NCBI GenBank assembly: GCA_035235625.1
Contig: CP141142.1
Span: 27,414,995 to 27,478,994 of the forward strand
DNA from: Saururus chinensis
Taxonomy: Eukaryota; Streptophyta; Magnoliopsida; Piperales; Saururaceae
Direction: 5' to 3'
DNA length: 64,000 nucleotides
In this document: one piece after another, positions 26,188 to 38,110 of the stretch
Layout of the letters: every line of letters starts with the position of its first letter
Numbering within the stretch: the first letter of the stretch is position 1
Program-made: the position numbers and the translations under genes
Notes under the pieces: generated by a model
The model's input: only the letters and a program-made list of their open reading frames with translations
Databases searched by the model: none
What the model was told of the DNA's origin: nothing

Positions 26188-27622
26188 TAATCGTTTATAA
26201 TTAAACCTTTCGCAAGTGTACAATATAATTGTGCTAAGATAAGTATTTAAGGGTTGTTAAACCTTAGGGACATGTGAATTATTACTAATCTAAGAGAGGA
26301 TTTTGTTAATTAAAAACTAAAAAGAACATAAAATTAAAATTAAGCAAATGAAATAATCACTAAATTAAAAACAAGAGATTAATATGATGGAATTTACTTA
26401 GAAAATTGAATCCATTATAGAACTATAATAATTTTTTAACTTTTAATCTAAATTTAGTGTGAATATGAACAAGTATTCTCAGCCACAAGCTAGAATTACT
26501 TAAAAAATAATCATTAATTAAATTTATGGCATGAACTATCTTCGACAATAGCATGAATCATCTACACTAAACTAGCTATAGGCATGACTCATCTAATTTT
26601 AGTATAAATCATCCAATTTATTAATTATTTGAACATTAAAACTATTACATAATCATTTCATCTAAATAACATAAATTAGAATCGATGAAAATATCAAAAA
26701 CCACATCAATCTATCATCTATAAGACAATAAATCAACCTAAAGTTGAATAAACATTAAAAGGTCATACATTAAAAAAAATATATTTATCATACAATTATA
26801 ATCATTCATAACTGAGATCTAAATTAAAAAGAATAGAAACTAAAAATTATATATAACTTTATCAACTCTTAAGTAAAAGAAAAGTCTTGCCGTCATTGTA
26901 GAAGGAAGCTTTTGAATATCCATTAAAAACTTTGAGTTCTCTTCCATCTTCTTTTTCTTTTTTTTTTTCAGAAAATCTACTTAAATCCTTCAATTTCGAG
27001 CCAAACATGTCTTTATATAAGCGTAAGAGTCATAAGAAAAAATTTAATACGAAAAAGATTAAAAATTAGTTTAAACAAAGAAACTACGCATTATCCTGAT
27101 CAATCGCCCTGCATGAACGTTCGATCTCCTATACTGAATTTATCTTCAAAATTACGTTTAGCCGTTTGATACTTAAAATGCCCTGTTTGATCGGCTACAC
27201 TGTTTCTACAATATTGACAGTTTTTCTGGATAGTCTAATTTCTGTTCATTAAGCTTTTTCTTTCATGTCCATATTAGTTTCCTAACTTGTTTATAACTTT
27301 AAAAAGTTGTCCAAATTACTTTAAAGCATGTCAATACTATTCTAAATTATTCCAAACATCGTCTAAGTTCCTCGATAAGAGCATTGTGCCTACAAAATAT
27401 AAAAATCATATTTTAGACATGTAAAATATAATTAAAATCCCAACTTGATTCTAAATATATGCAAAAACTACTAATAACTTCTAAAATTAATTAATAATCA
27501 AACTAAAATGTTAATAACTATCTTAATATAAATAAACCGTAACTAATACTAAATTAACCTAATATATACTAGCAAATAAGGTAAAAAGGCATATAAAATA
27601 AATATATATTTCATACTTATTA
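26188..27622 (-). repeat. 5' LTR of the TR-GAG-like element
   Basis: 1435 bp, matching the other three family LTRs. Both termini are mutated by transitions (TAATCG for TGATCG, TTATTA for TTATCA), consistent with decay of a methylated copy. Confidence 0.85.
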
Positions 27623-27639
27623 GGCCACTAAAACTACTA

Positions 27640-28685
27640 GTAATCGATCGTTCACTATTTTCTTAACACAACTTATTAAGCGATCAACATATAGTCAAGC
27701 CGATCCATCAATAAATTCTTAGATTTATTTTACAAATGACTGATTCAAGTACTGATTGATCATTTTCAAGGGTAATCGATCGTTTCCATGGGCAATTGAT
27801 CGTTTCCAAGGGCAATCAATTGATTCTTTAATTCCTTACTATTGTTCATTTGCGAACAATCGATTCAATTAATACACTTTATCAGTGATTAATCGATGAT
27901 ATTGTTGAATGATAATTTTGCCCTTTGTACCCTAAAACTTTCTAAAACTATTGAAATAACTTCTTAAACTTCTTCAAGTAATTTTGGTATGATAATGTAA
28001 ACTAAATAAGCCTCTTAACCCATCAACATCTTTTAGTCTTCAGTCTTCATCTATAAGAACACATATGTTCCCAATTTTTAAGTCCGTTACTTCCAATCCT
28101 GACTCAATCACAATTACATCTAATTAGATTTTAAGTTTATTTAGATGCTCAAGGTTTCTAACATAATTTTGATAAAAAAATTATCTAATTCACCTAACGT
28201 ATTATATATATGTTCTAATAAGTTCTAACAAGTAAACTTCATAAGTCCAGACATTGTTGCATTGATGAAGCATTAACATGAAGTAGATAAATAAACTAAA
28301 GTCTCACATAACAACATACCCATACTCATGCATATACCAATGTACTCGTACTCATACCATCTTACTATATAGTCTTACACTTAAAGTTTTACTAACGTAG
28401 TCTTTCTCATACAGTCTTGTTCATACAAACATGCTCATACTATCTATCTCATACTCATATAGTCTTGCTCACATAGTTGTGCTTATACAGTCTTGTTCAC
28501 ATTCATACAATCTTATTCATAATCTTACAATCTTACTTATACTTATATAGCCTTACTCATTCTCATGCAATCTTACTCTTACTTATACAATCATACTTTT
28601 ACTTGTATAGTTTTACTCTTACTCATATTGTTTTATTCATACACTTACTATCGACGACTGAAGCTAGTGTAACAAGATAATCAAC
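27640..28685. repeat. gypsy LTR-like fragment with short tandem repeats
   Basis: The part at 28240-28660 is rich in CATACTCATA/TCTTACTCATA words and ends with an ACACTTACTATCGACGACTG-like phrase. It resembles 40880-41160, so both probably derive from related long LTRs. The part at 27751-27826 is an exact-period 20-bp tandem repeat. The 67-codon frame at 28477-28680 is composition-driven. Confidence 0.5.
27751..27826 (+). repeat. 20-bp tandem repeat, about 3.5 units
   Basis: Units like GGCAATTGATCGTTTCCAAG are repeated in exact register at 27751, 27771, 27791 and (partial) 27811. Each carries an ATCGAT/TTGATC-type palindromic core. Confidence 0.8.
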
Positions 28686-29330
28686 TCTAACATTGATTGG
28701 GAGGAAGTGGCAGAGCTATGGCTAAGAGGTGGTGGCTAAAAAAGGAAGTGGTGGTGATGATCATTGCCAAAAAAAATAAAAAAAGGTTAGCGGGTTGTGT
28801 ATGGGCAGAAGGGCCAGATTCGAGGCTAGGGCAGTGACCCTTGTTGTCATCATGCCAAGGTAAGCTAGACGGAGGCTAGCAAGATGGCTGGCTGCGGCGG
28901 TAGAAAAGAGAAAAGGGCTGAGGGGCAGGTGGAGCTGAATTGGGGCAGAGCAGGCTAGTGACAGCAAGCCCCACCATCACCATGGTGAGGCAAGTAAGAG
29001 ACCAGTTGGTGGTGGTAGCTGCAGAAGGGAGAAAGGATGGGAGGAGGGGGGGGTCTGGTGTCTCACACAAGTCGAGCGTGGACAAGTGCTCCCGATCTAC
29101 TTTTTTTTTTCTCTCTTTTTGTCTTTTTTTTTCTTTCTAGTTTTTGTTTTTCATGTCAACATCTTTTGTGGTGTCTCAAGGCGTACTTCTTGCAACTAGC
29201 CCCACACCTGACCCTATGCACATGAATATTGGGATGAAACAGAAAAATCAGATATGCCTAAATGCCAAATTTTCCCATTGAAAAAGGACTAGAAATATAA
29301 AAAATTACCAAAATAATAGCAAAATATTAG
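28686..29330. other. less AT-rich interval, no gene supported
   Basis: The part at 28690-29095 is G-rich on the + strand, with GTGGTGG-like words and a T-run at 29100-29160. Short frames occur on both strands but none matches a known protein. It may be the leader part of a long LTR. Confidence 0.35.
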
Positions 29331-29470
29331 TATTATTATAGACTCTCCTTGATTGAGTTGTCAAATGCTAAACCTGGTTCCAAAAGCCTTAAAAGAGAGA
29401 AAAATATTTTATTGACATTAAGGTTCATACATGATGATCCTACTTCATTATATATGAACCTTTACATCAA
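29331..29470. repeat. dispersed repeat copy
   Basis: Matches 13605-13735: ACTCTCCTTGATTG, an AACCTGGT phrase, GCCTTAA.AGA, then CATTAAGGT and GATGA. Confidence 0.6.
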
Positions 29471-30529
29471 TGTGGCATTACTCATAGAAAACCCTCCAAT
29501 TTGTTTATGCTTCTGAGTTTTTTGTGATAAACCAGAAATGACTTTGCTGCAACATGATTGGTAGAGGAGAAAATTTACACAAGTGCTCAAGAAGCAAATT
29601 ATCTCACTACCGGAAGCAACCTCAACAACTTTCTGGCCAAACTGATTGCTAGAGAATATATATGGTATATGTATTATAATTGGCTAAATTTCAATGATCA
29701 AAATTATGTTCATTCGTGTGTGTATTTAAGTATTATAAAATTTGATTAGATTAGTGATTAATTGAGTCAAATTTGGAATAAAAAGACTTGAACAATTTAA
29801 ACATATGTGTTTTGATCAGGAAGACTTAATCAAAGCTATTGAAGTTTGAAAAGTAAAAAGTAAAAATCATGCACACAAGTCACGAACACATGTTTTTTTG
29901 TAGAAAATACCTTATGTGAGTGCTACGAAAAGAATTGATGAAAAAGGAGAAAAATTACAACTAAGTTCAAAAGAGATCGATTGTCTTTAACTAGCAATAA
30001 ATTGGGCTTGAATGAGTTTTGACATTTTTTTACATAACATTGAATGATTGATCATTCAAGTGAATAGATCAACCTGGAGTGAGTTTTTTTAAGTGCAAAG
30101 TTGTAAACAATTAATTATACTATTGAAACAATCAATTTGGCTAGGGTTTTGGAATTGAACAGGAAATGATTGGTCGCGATATAGAATGATCGATTGGATT
30201 GGCATGGTTTTTTTCTGGTTAGGTTTCCACGTGAGAAACTTCTTGTGTAGATTTTGTGCTTTAATTTCTTCCTTAGTAGCAATTCTATTTTTTTGCACAA
30301 GAGGCCACATTTTGTAGCTCTCTATGTTTTGGTTTTGGGTTAGAATCATTGTGGTGACCCTCTAGATTGAAAGGTACTAAACTCATAAGTGGTTGTTCAG
30401 GTTTCTACAATGTTTAGACCAATTTTTAATTGAATACTTGCTACTAAAATTAGGTCTGTTCACATAATATATTGGTCTCTCTCTTGCATGGCTTATTTGC
30501 TTATTTGATTCTCAATTCTGAATTTCAAT
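29471..30529. other. probable copia leader/LTR remnant, unresolved
   Basis: No gene. The region precedes a copia gag start and may hold its decayed LTR. The parts at 29990-30180 repeatedly contain GATCGATT/TTGATC-like words. No LTR ends were fixed. Confidence 0.3.
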
Positions 30530-31160
30530 ATGAATGAGCATAGCGACTTCAGAAATCCTATAAATCGATCTCCTCTATTTGATTGTTAAAATTTTTTCAA
30601 TTGAAAAAATCAAATGAGAGTCTTCATTCATGTCCTCGATCGTAACTCATGGAAGGTGGGTGGTAAAGGAATGGAATCCCTTAATGACTAAGGATAAGGA
30701 TGAGAACAATATTTTCAAGGTGGATTGTGAGTAGGTTGATACTAAGTGAAAAATGACAAATTATAATAGTAATGCACGTAATGTTTTGTTTAATGTTGTT
30801 GAAAAGAGCCAACATAGACTCATATTTAATAGTTCTCCAGCAAAAGTAAAATGGGACCATTTGGTAAAATACAATAAGGTACCAGTGTCATCAAGGTTTC
30901 TAGGCTCCATATGTTTACTCTTGAATTTTAGAACATTATGATGAGTGAAGATAAATCCATTACCGAATATTATGCAAAATTGTCTAACACAGTTAAATAC
31001 TTGTGATCAATTAGATGAATCGATAATAGATCATCTAGTTATGAAAAAAATACTTCGGTCACTTAATAGTAAATCTAAAATCAAGGTGGCTGCTATAAAC
31101 GAATCTAAGAAAACTTTCACCTTAGATATAAAAGAACCATTTTGGAACATATTTTTGAAA
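30530..31160 (+). pseudogene. Ty1/copia gag (UBN2-type) remnant
   Basis: Begins with Met at 30530 reading MNEHSDFRNPINRSPLFDC, then QMRVFIHVLDRNSWKV, the usual opening of plant copia gag. Further on come NYNSNARNVLFNVVE, KVKWDHLV (diverged) and IIDHLVMKKILRSLNSKSK, matching the order of the UBN2 gag domain. Stops and frameshifts break it, for example at 30587 and near 30940. It ends where a minus-strand LTR-like fragment begins. It is not functional. Confidence 0.7.
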
Positions 31161-32026
31161 TAGTTTTCCCCAGCCGGGCCACTTCTCTCTCTCTTCGGGG
31201 CAAAAGGGTGGCAGAAAGAGCCTTCTCTTGCCCCAGGCTGTTCCCCCTTTTATGGATGCCAACTTAAGGAATGAAACATGTCATTGCGTAGACTACTATC
31301 GAATTATTTTGGAAAGCCTTTTGAACGGATGAAAAAAGACTTAAAACGAGCCAAAAAACTCTCCCTAAAGTTGGAATTAGATTCTAATTTATACAGGAAT
31401 ACTCGAGATCGTACAAAATGACACAAAACATGCATGTCCCACAAGTTATGCGCCTGCATGGCATGCTACGCACTGACACAAGCAGCTGCGACACACGACT
31501 CTAGTGATTCGCGTGGGAAACCAAATGCCGGCCCGTCCTACAGAAGTGCGGGCCAACGCGTAGTGCCGCATCGAGTTCTGGGCGACTCGGCTGACACCAG
31601 ACGCTGGCTTTAGCTTTGACGCAAGCTAATTCGTCTTTTTTTCATTTTTTAAATATATTTTCCTTATTATTTTAATCCAAAAATATCCAAATTTCAAAAT
31701 ATGATAACTTCCTACCTCAAAGTTAGAATTGTGCATTCTTGATACCGATTAACTCATATCAACGTGCCCTTTGAAACTAGACTAGAAATGGGTAGGTTAT
31801 CCCACACTTTTTAAGTGGTTTATGCCCATGTAGCATGCTTCCCGAGGTCATAACTTTCCTCCCGACCTCCGTTTCTCGTGTCCATCAATTCGTTATGCTC
31901 GTTACTTTGAGCTCTACCTATATGTGGGGATTTCATCTCTTGAAACCCCTTAGAAATTTTTTAAAATTATAGAATTACCCTTAACCCCTCGGGTTAAGTG
32001 TAACCAAAAAACAGGTCGTTACATTA
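31161..32026 (-). repeat. LTR fragment, gypsy chromovirus type
   Basis: The minus strand starts at 32026 with TGTAACGACCTG and shows a TATA-like CATAAAAGG near 31247-31256. The left end is abrupt at the copia gag. No target duplication was found. Confidence 0.5.
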
Positions 32027-32214
32027 GGAATCACTTTGGCATCTGTCTTCGTGGATAAGATGATCCACCACATGCTATGGAAGTACCGTCACATAGCGTA
32101 TGCAACAAACCAATGTTAAGCACTTCTCTCACAAATGACAGTGACAAAAGCCATTAAAAGGTTATACATAAAGCAAATTTTAGTGTTTTATAAGAAATCC
32201 TATTGAAGACAACC

Positions 32215-32610
32215 CGTCCATTTAAACAGACGCATCCGCCCCTTAATAGACACATTTTGATGGAATGAAAATCGGACCCATTTTGGGTTAAGAGAAACCA
32301 AATAAATTTGTCTCCCAAAGATATTTAACTTGTTGACCCAACCTGACTCGACCTGGCCGGCCATGTGTGCGAACCTAGCCAAGCTGATCGGCTAGTAGTA
32401 GTCGTGGCACACGGGTTAGCCCACCTAGGTGCATGGGTCCAATATGTAACTCCTCCACAAAAGTGGGGTAGCCCAATGGCCTAACTGAAAAGGCTAAATT
32501 TATATCTTATATAGTAACACTATCACTATTTTCTAGGCAAGGTGGTTCACAACCTTCAACCAATTCACATGTGTGATTCTCATTTACTTATAATTGGGCT
32601 TGGGCTCAAT
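32215..32610 (+). repeat. dispersed LTR-like repeat, copy 1
   Basis: Matches 46880-47195: shared phrases include GGTTAGC, GTGCATGGGT-like, CAAAAGTGGGGTAGCCCAA, a TATATAGTAACA-type TATA region and CACTATTTTCTAGGCAA. The layout is that of a copia-like or TRIM LTR. Boundaries are approximate. Confidence 0.5.
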
Positions 32611-33086
32611 ACCCAAATGGGCTTATCTCATATACCCACTTTTAACAAAACTCACGTAGGTGATGTGGCATATCCTACGTAGTCCCCTTCTACTATTCAT
32701 CCTCTCGGCCATAACGACGGGGTGGCTATCAAGCCGCTTGGAGCAGTAGACTACGGCGCACCCTGCAATAGTCCCTCTAGCTACCTCCACCACCCTCCAC
32801 CTCATGGGCAAGGGCGACTCATTGGAGAGGAGCCATTGCTCCACCCAGCACACAACCCTTGTTTTCCTTGTCCACTTGCTCTGCCCTTCGCTCCTATGAA
32901 AATGTCCTTATCTCAGGGATTTTCCACAAACACCACTTCCATTGCTTACACACAGACTTGGTAGCCATTGATCCATCGTTACCCATAGGCTGAGCTGAAT
33001 CAATGCCTTGTACCCACAAGTATTGCTACTATGTTGAACACTAAGACCAGACCCTCCCACAATTGCCCATTCCGTTTCCCCCAGAC
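32611..33086. other. C-rich interval upstream of the kinase fragment
   Basis: Several short frames occur on both strands but no recognised protein. It could be captured or ancient 5' sequence of the kinase fragment. Confidence 0.3.
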
Positions 33087-33167
33087 ATGACAACCTACCA
33101 ACTCCTCCATGAAATCGACACTGGGCTGAGTGAGGTCATCTACAAAGCTGCCACCTACCTCTGTTTA
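33087..33167 (+). pseudogene. protein-kinase N-lobe fragment (STE20/FRAY-like)
   Basis: The 27 codons from ATG 33087 read MTTYQLLHEIDTGLSEVIYK then AATYLCL. This fits the start of a kinase domain of the SPS1/STE20 (FRAY/OSR1-like) plant group: Y.LL.EI..G.S..VYKA. In active kinases this is the ATP-binding glycine-rich loop. Here the second glycine-like position is Ser, as in that subgroup. The frame then runs into an unrelated repeat (GGGGCGGCTAGAGC, from about 33167), and neither the VAIK lysine nor a catalytic loop was seen. It is a gene fragment or captured exon. The assignment rests on a short match. Confidence 0.4.
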
Positions 33168-34440
33168 GGGGCGGCTAGAGCTTTATGCAGCTTAGGCTGG
33201 TACCTAAGGCCCCACAAAAGGCAAGGCCCCCAATAGCCATAATCAAGCAATAGGTATTAAAAAATTATTTATTTGACAATGATCCAAAGAGTTTAACTAG
33301 GATTGTTACTTTTTTTTATATCATCTTGCATATTTATTCTACTTCATAGACTTCTATGTATAGCTTTTCCAAAAACCCCCAAATAAATCACCAAACAAGA
33401 AAAAATCACTTACCATATATTACTTTGTTTTAACATAAAATCATCCATATATACACAACACCCAATGGACACCTATTAAGTATTATTTCATTTTTCACAT
33501 TTTATATATCACACCTTTAGCCTTAGGCTAAATTAGTTTTTTTTATACTAAACATTTAAAAAGAGCTCTTCCTACACAACTCTCTCATATTTTTCTTAAT
33601 TTTCAATATTCAAAATATCACTCTCATTTCTTTCTCCCCAACAATGAGCAGTCTTGATTCTTGAGGTTATTTTTTTTCATGTTCTAAAATAAAATTGATA
33701 TTCTTTTTAACTTAATATTTGAAATTTTATTTTATACTATTCTTACTTCTTAGCAAAGTTTCAATTATGACAGTATTTGTAAGTTATTAAATATTTTTAT
33801 AATTTGAAAACAACTTTTGAAACAAGGAAAAATTATTGTACCGAGGCAAATCTAGCCACGCATGTGCCTAATCAAGCAGGGTATGTGGACAATTCAAATA
33901 TGTCTTCTCATTGAGTAACACATATCATTGGATTGGATTGATATCTAAAAGCACATTATGCGCCAGGTGCAAGCCCTAGTAAATGAATTAACATATTAAT
34001 GGAGCCAATTCAAATGTTATCTCTTGAAAATGATACATTAGCAAGGGGATGTCAAGCTCATGTTGCAGTTGCAAGAGGATTAGGGTGTTGCAGCCCTAAT
34101 TATAAATTGATAGCAAGCTGTGCTACTAGTATATAACACAAAGTCCCTAAGTACAATTTGATAGCCAAGGGAACCCCTAATGTAAGGGACAAGCCCCTAG
34201 CCATGTTTTAACTACGGGCTATGATGCACTAGCCCGACTATGGCTGCATTGTGGGCTCGATATCTCCTATTAGAAAAACTTGAATATAACAATTTAATCA
34301 ATAATTTTTTATCTCATTGTATAAAAAGAATAAATTTAAAATAAATTAATTTTATTAATATATTAATATTATATCAAAGATAAAAATAGCAAACTTAAAA
34401 TCTCGCCAGCGGCTCTAATTTTCTTAAGCTAGCCCTCCCT
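33167..34440. repeat. unclassified repeat
   Basis: Starts AGGGGCGGCTAGAGCTTTA with a GCCCC.AAAAGGCAAGGCCCC phrase and ends near AGCGGCTCTAATTTTC at about 34410. GGGGCGGCT-type starts are common in old plant repeats. The interior is AT-rich with no coding sequence. Confidence 0.4.
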
Positions 34441-34469
34441 TTGCTGCGGATGATTTCTTCCAAGCAAGT

Positions 34470-34754
34470 TCAAGGGAGGAAAATTTTTTGCTTTTTGGTG
34501 ATATGTAGAAATGCTGCCACAATTTCAACAGCACTGCCCGCATATGTAATGTCATTGGAGAGAAGAGACAATAATGCTCCGCATTCACTAGAAGCATGGG
34601 TTTGAGCTAGGAGAGATGGGGAAGGAAAGCTGCCCTGTACTTTTGCGGGGGTCAGACGATCGAGGGTCCAGTTTGAAACTGGAGCTAAGGGGATGTGGTT
34701 GGTGTTGAAGGAGAAGGCCGAGGCAGATGTTGGGTGAAGGGGAACCAAAAACAA
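34470..34754 (-). CDS. open frame of unknown function, 94 codons, possible gene fragment
   Basis: The frame is of balanced composition, unlike its AT-rich surroundings, with Leu/Ser/Ala-rich phrases such as ECGALLSLLSNDITYAG. That stretch is vaguely like an armadillo-type helix pair, but no domain can be named. No splice sites or neighbouring exons were identified. It may be a relic exon or chance. Confidence 0.2.
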   Translation of the reverse strand: MFLVPLHPTSASAFSFNTNHIPLAPVSNWTLDRLTPAKVQGSFPSPSLLAQTHASSECGALLSLLSNDITYAGSAVEIVAAFLHITKKQKIFLP

Positions 34755-34956
34755 AACACAAGGTCAAGTTTGTAGGGTGGCCGAATTTCCATTTCCACCA
34801 TCAAATTCGAATTCTGATTTACTGCAAACAAACAAGTTCTAGAATTTTCCAAGTCGTGTTTACGATTTTCACAAAAATTCAAATATGAGAGTACAACTGG
34901 CATGGCCAAATCAAAAGAAAATCAAATATAAGAAAGTAAGAATGAATACTAATCTG

Positions 34957-35230
34957 TCATGCTCCAAGCCTAGATCGCAAGATTGACACAAAGATCCGGA
35001 AGACACATTTCCACCTCCGAATTCTTCGGACAGAGACAAAAATCTCTCTATGATTCAGTCACTCCTTTATCTTCCATCCCCCTTTATAAAACTCAGCCTT
35101 TTCTATTCTAAAATAAACCTCCAGTGTAAAGACCAAACTGCCCTTCTTTAAATAGAAAAACACCACCAATATAAATTAGAGACGATTGTTTGAACATGAT
35201 GTTTAAACGCTATTACACAACTACATTAGT
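34957..35230 (+). repeat. possible LTR relic
   Basis: Starts TGTCATGCTCCAAGCC and contains CCCTTTATAAAACTC near 35088. Both are plausible LTR features, but no second end or copy was found. Confidence 0.25.
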
Positions 35231-35479
35231 TTTCCCCACCCACTTAAAGAAGCACCACCTCGAGTGAGCAGTTTGACAACAGTAGCTTCAAGGGGAAAAT
35301 ATTCAAAAAGATCAGCAACATTGATGGTTTTTGAAATAGCCATATCAGGGAGCAAATCAACATTGAAGAGTGTTGATTTGACTTTCTATGAGGTTTGTGT
35401 CATGGGAATATAGACAAAAAATACTTTCTCTAAATTATCCCCTTACAGGAAGATTGAGTGCCTTGCTCTTGTCTGCAAG

Positions 35480-37375
35480 ACGTTTAGGGGCTAGTCAATG
35501 TCCCCTCCCTTGGAGGTGCATGCTATTTTGTCACTTTTATTGATAATGCTTCATGAAAGATGTGGGTTTATTTTTGTAGATAGAAATATGATGTATTTTA
35601 TGCTTTTGTCAAATGAAAATTGCTTGCTGAGAAAGAGTATGACTAATGTTGAAGTGCCTCAAATTAGTCAATGATGACAAGTACTATGACAGAGAATTCT
35701 AGCCCTTTTGTGAAAAGCATAAAATTCACAAGTTACTAACCACACCGATGCAACTAGCCCAAATAGAATGATGTTGATGAGAGGATGAACTAGACTCTTC
35801 TGAAGAGGGCATGCAACATGCAACTCCAATGTGGCCTGTCACCCATGTTTTGGACTTATACTATTGATGTTGCAGAGTATTTAATCCATAGGTCCCCAAC
35901 CTATGCCTTGGATGGAGGGCTTCTTGAGCAAGCATGAACAAAATAGGAAGTTTCATTTAACTATTTACAGGTGTTTGGTTGTGCATTTTGTATTCACATT
36001 GGGAAGAAAATAGAGGCAAGTTAGAGTCTAATCCAATAAGTGTTATTGTCTTAGTTATGGTGGTGATAACTTTGGGTATAGGCTATGAGATCTAGTCTAA
36101 AAGAAGGTGATCCAAAGCATAGATGTGGTGTTCTATGAGACTGAACTCTATAAGCATTGCCAAGTTCATTAAAAGGGGAAAGAAGTTGAGAAAGAATTTG
36201 CTGAACTTGATGCTAACCAGACATCTAGTACTCCCCTTTTAGATGCTAAGGATGTTGGTGCTTAGGGGACTAGAACGTCTTATAGCTATGATGACAAAAT
36301 GATGAGCAAGTTTATAAGATAGAGTATGCTCCAACGGTCCCACTATAGATGCTGTTAGGGTGTACCACTTCTAGACATAGGCAAAAATTATCTTTGATCT
36401 ATCTCTAGGTGTGCAGAGACAAAGTTTCAATCACAACCTAAGTTATATGTTCCTTATAGAAAGTAGTGAGCCTGAAAGCTTTGATAAAGCATGTAGGATA
36501 GATATTTTGGTTGAGTGAGAGTATGCCATGGACGATGAGATAGACTCATTGATGTCCAATCAAACATGGGAATTGGTTGAGTTATATGAGGATAAGAAAG
36601 CCTAGCAAAACAAGTGGGTCTACAGGCTAAAAGAGGAATCAGATGGTAATAAGGGGTTCAAGGCTAGACTGGTAGTCAAGGGCTTTGGAAAGAGGTATAA
36701 AGTTGATTACATAGAGGTTTTTGCTCCAATTGTCAGGATTGCTACCATCAAAATAGTGTTCTCTTATAACAGTAGATCTTCATCTAGAGTAGCTACATGT
36801 GAAGACATCTTTTCTACATGATAACTTAGAGGAAAAAATTTATATGCACTAGTCCCAAAGGTTATGTGATGAAAGGTAAAGAGGACATGATATACAGATT
36901 CTCTAAGAGTTTGTATGGTCTAAAACAAGTTCCAAGACAGTGGTACTGTAATTATAATAGTTTCATGTAGGATATTGGATGTTATATATGTCACTATGAT
37001 CACTATTATTATTACGGGAAGTTAGGATCATTATACATTATATTGCTACTCTTTGTTATGACATGTTAATTACAACAGTTGATTTAAATGAGATTGATAA
37101 TATCAAGAAACAACTATCTTAGAAATTTGCCATGAATGAATTAGGACCACTGAATTATATTATTGGTATAAGAATTTCTAGAGATAGAAAGTAGAAAGAG
37201 TTGAGGTTATTTAAGATAGACTATGCAGAAAAGGTTATGATGAAATTCAACATGCAAGATGCTAAACCAATAGGTACACCCCTATCATCCCATTTTAGGC
37301 TCTCTTAGGAATAGTCTCTCAAGACTCATGAGGAGAAAGCTCACATGCACAATATTTTATATGCCTGAGCTGTAA
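35480..37375 (+). pseudogene. Ty1/copia polyprotein remnant (integrase and RT)
   Basis: Copia-type integrase and reverse transcriptase in the usual order, riddled with stops. At about 35500: YFVTFIDNAS, the first catalytic Asp region. At 35780-35990: DERMN, the Glu segment of the integrase core, then a YLIHRSPTYALDGG-like segment. At 36615-36750: KWVYRLKEESDGN, then FKARLVVKGFGKRY and DYIEVFAPIVRI, the start of the RT domain. At about 36915: YGLKQVPRQWY. At 37140-37290: LGPLNYIIGIRISRD, then FNMQDAKPIGTPL. Continuity across frames was judged by motif order. It is an old dead copy, with no LTRs paired to it. Confidence 0.75.
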
Positions 37376-37377
37376 GG

Positions 37378-37460
37378 CACCATCACCATCGTCACCACTA
37401 TCACCACCACTACCACCTCCACCACCATGACTAACTCTACCACCACTATCATAATTGGTG
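37378..37460 (+). repeat. imperfect (CAC/ACC)n trinucleotide repeat
   Basis: About 80 bp of CAC, CAT and ACC triplets directly after the copia remnant. Confidence 0.75.
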
Positions 37461-37839
37461 GATTCGAGTTTCAATTTTCTCTAACATCATTTGTGCAACC
37501 AAACAGTGAGTTTTTTTTAAGAATCTCTTAGTTTCTCTATCACCAGGACTCACTTTCTCTTTATCTTTTCCTTTCTCCTGATTTCCACCAATCCAAATAG
37601 ACCCTTAGAAAGAAGGTGAAGTTCGTAGAGATTGTGAGCGTCACATTTGCGGCAGCCAAGAAGATGGATCATGAAGGTGAGAAAAGTGGAGAGACACCAA
37701 AAGGCAAGGGCAAGCAGATGGGCATTGCCAATAGAGAAGTCTAGCTGCCCATTGTTCCCTACCCACCACTGTATGTGTATGTGGTGCAAGAGAGGTACCC
37801 TGTACTCTCCTCTATCATGTGAGGAGATTTGATTATTTT
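37461..37839. other. unclassified interval
   Basis: Short frames on both strands (about 60-80 codons), none recognised. No repeat was identified. Confidence 0.3.
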
Positions 37840-38110
37840 CGTAAGCATGAGAAATCGGTTAACTATAGAGATAAGAGTAATAAGGAAGAGTTTTTCATGC
37901 TCATCACTAATGACCCCAACCTAAGCTACGCATGAGAGTCATTCATCAACGAGAAAGCAGTTCATCCACAAGATTATTGACATTAATGTGTGCAAATATA
38001 TACATCATCGATCTTAAATATCAATGACTTCTCATGTATAATTTATGCTAGGCTCATTGTTAAAGGGGAGCATAAAAAACTCATCTGAGTAATAAATATG
38101 TACTATATAG
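37840..38110. repeat. dispersed repeat copy
   Basis: Shares an ordered set of phrases with 13190-13350 and 54800-55030, including TTATGCTAGGCTCATTGTTA (GGCTCATTATTG at 55010) and a CACTAATGA/CACTAACAATGA part. Its class is unknown. Confidence 0.6.

Larger units (their letters stand above)
15387..27622 (-). mobile_element. non-autonomous Ty3/gypsy element (TR-GAG-like), nested insertions
   Basis: The minus-strand order is 5' LTR (26188-27622), primer-binding site, gag, protease, non-coding region, polypurine tract, 3' LTR (15387-16820). GGCC abuts both outer ends (GGGCC left, GGCCA right), an imperfect target duplication. No reverse transcriptase, RNase H or integrase motif is visible, which fits terminal-repeat elements carrying only gag-type genes. 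Two later insertions, 17082-20419 and 23297-24715, interrupt it. Without them and their duplicated target bases it is about 7.47 kb. Stop codons, mutated LTR ends and diverged LTRs show it is old and dead. Confidence 0.85.

Noticed and set aside
28240-28660. Regular-looking CATACTCATA/TCTTACTCATA words considered as a CRISPR-like array
   Set aside because: There are no constant repeats with unique spacers. The words vary and run into each other, and the host is a plant. It is a degenerate LTR repeat.
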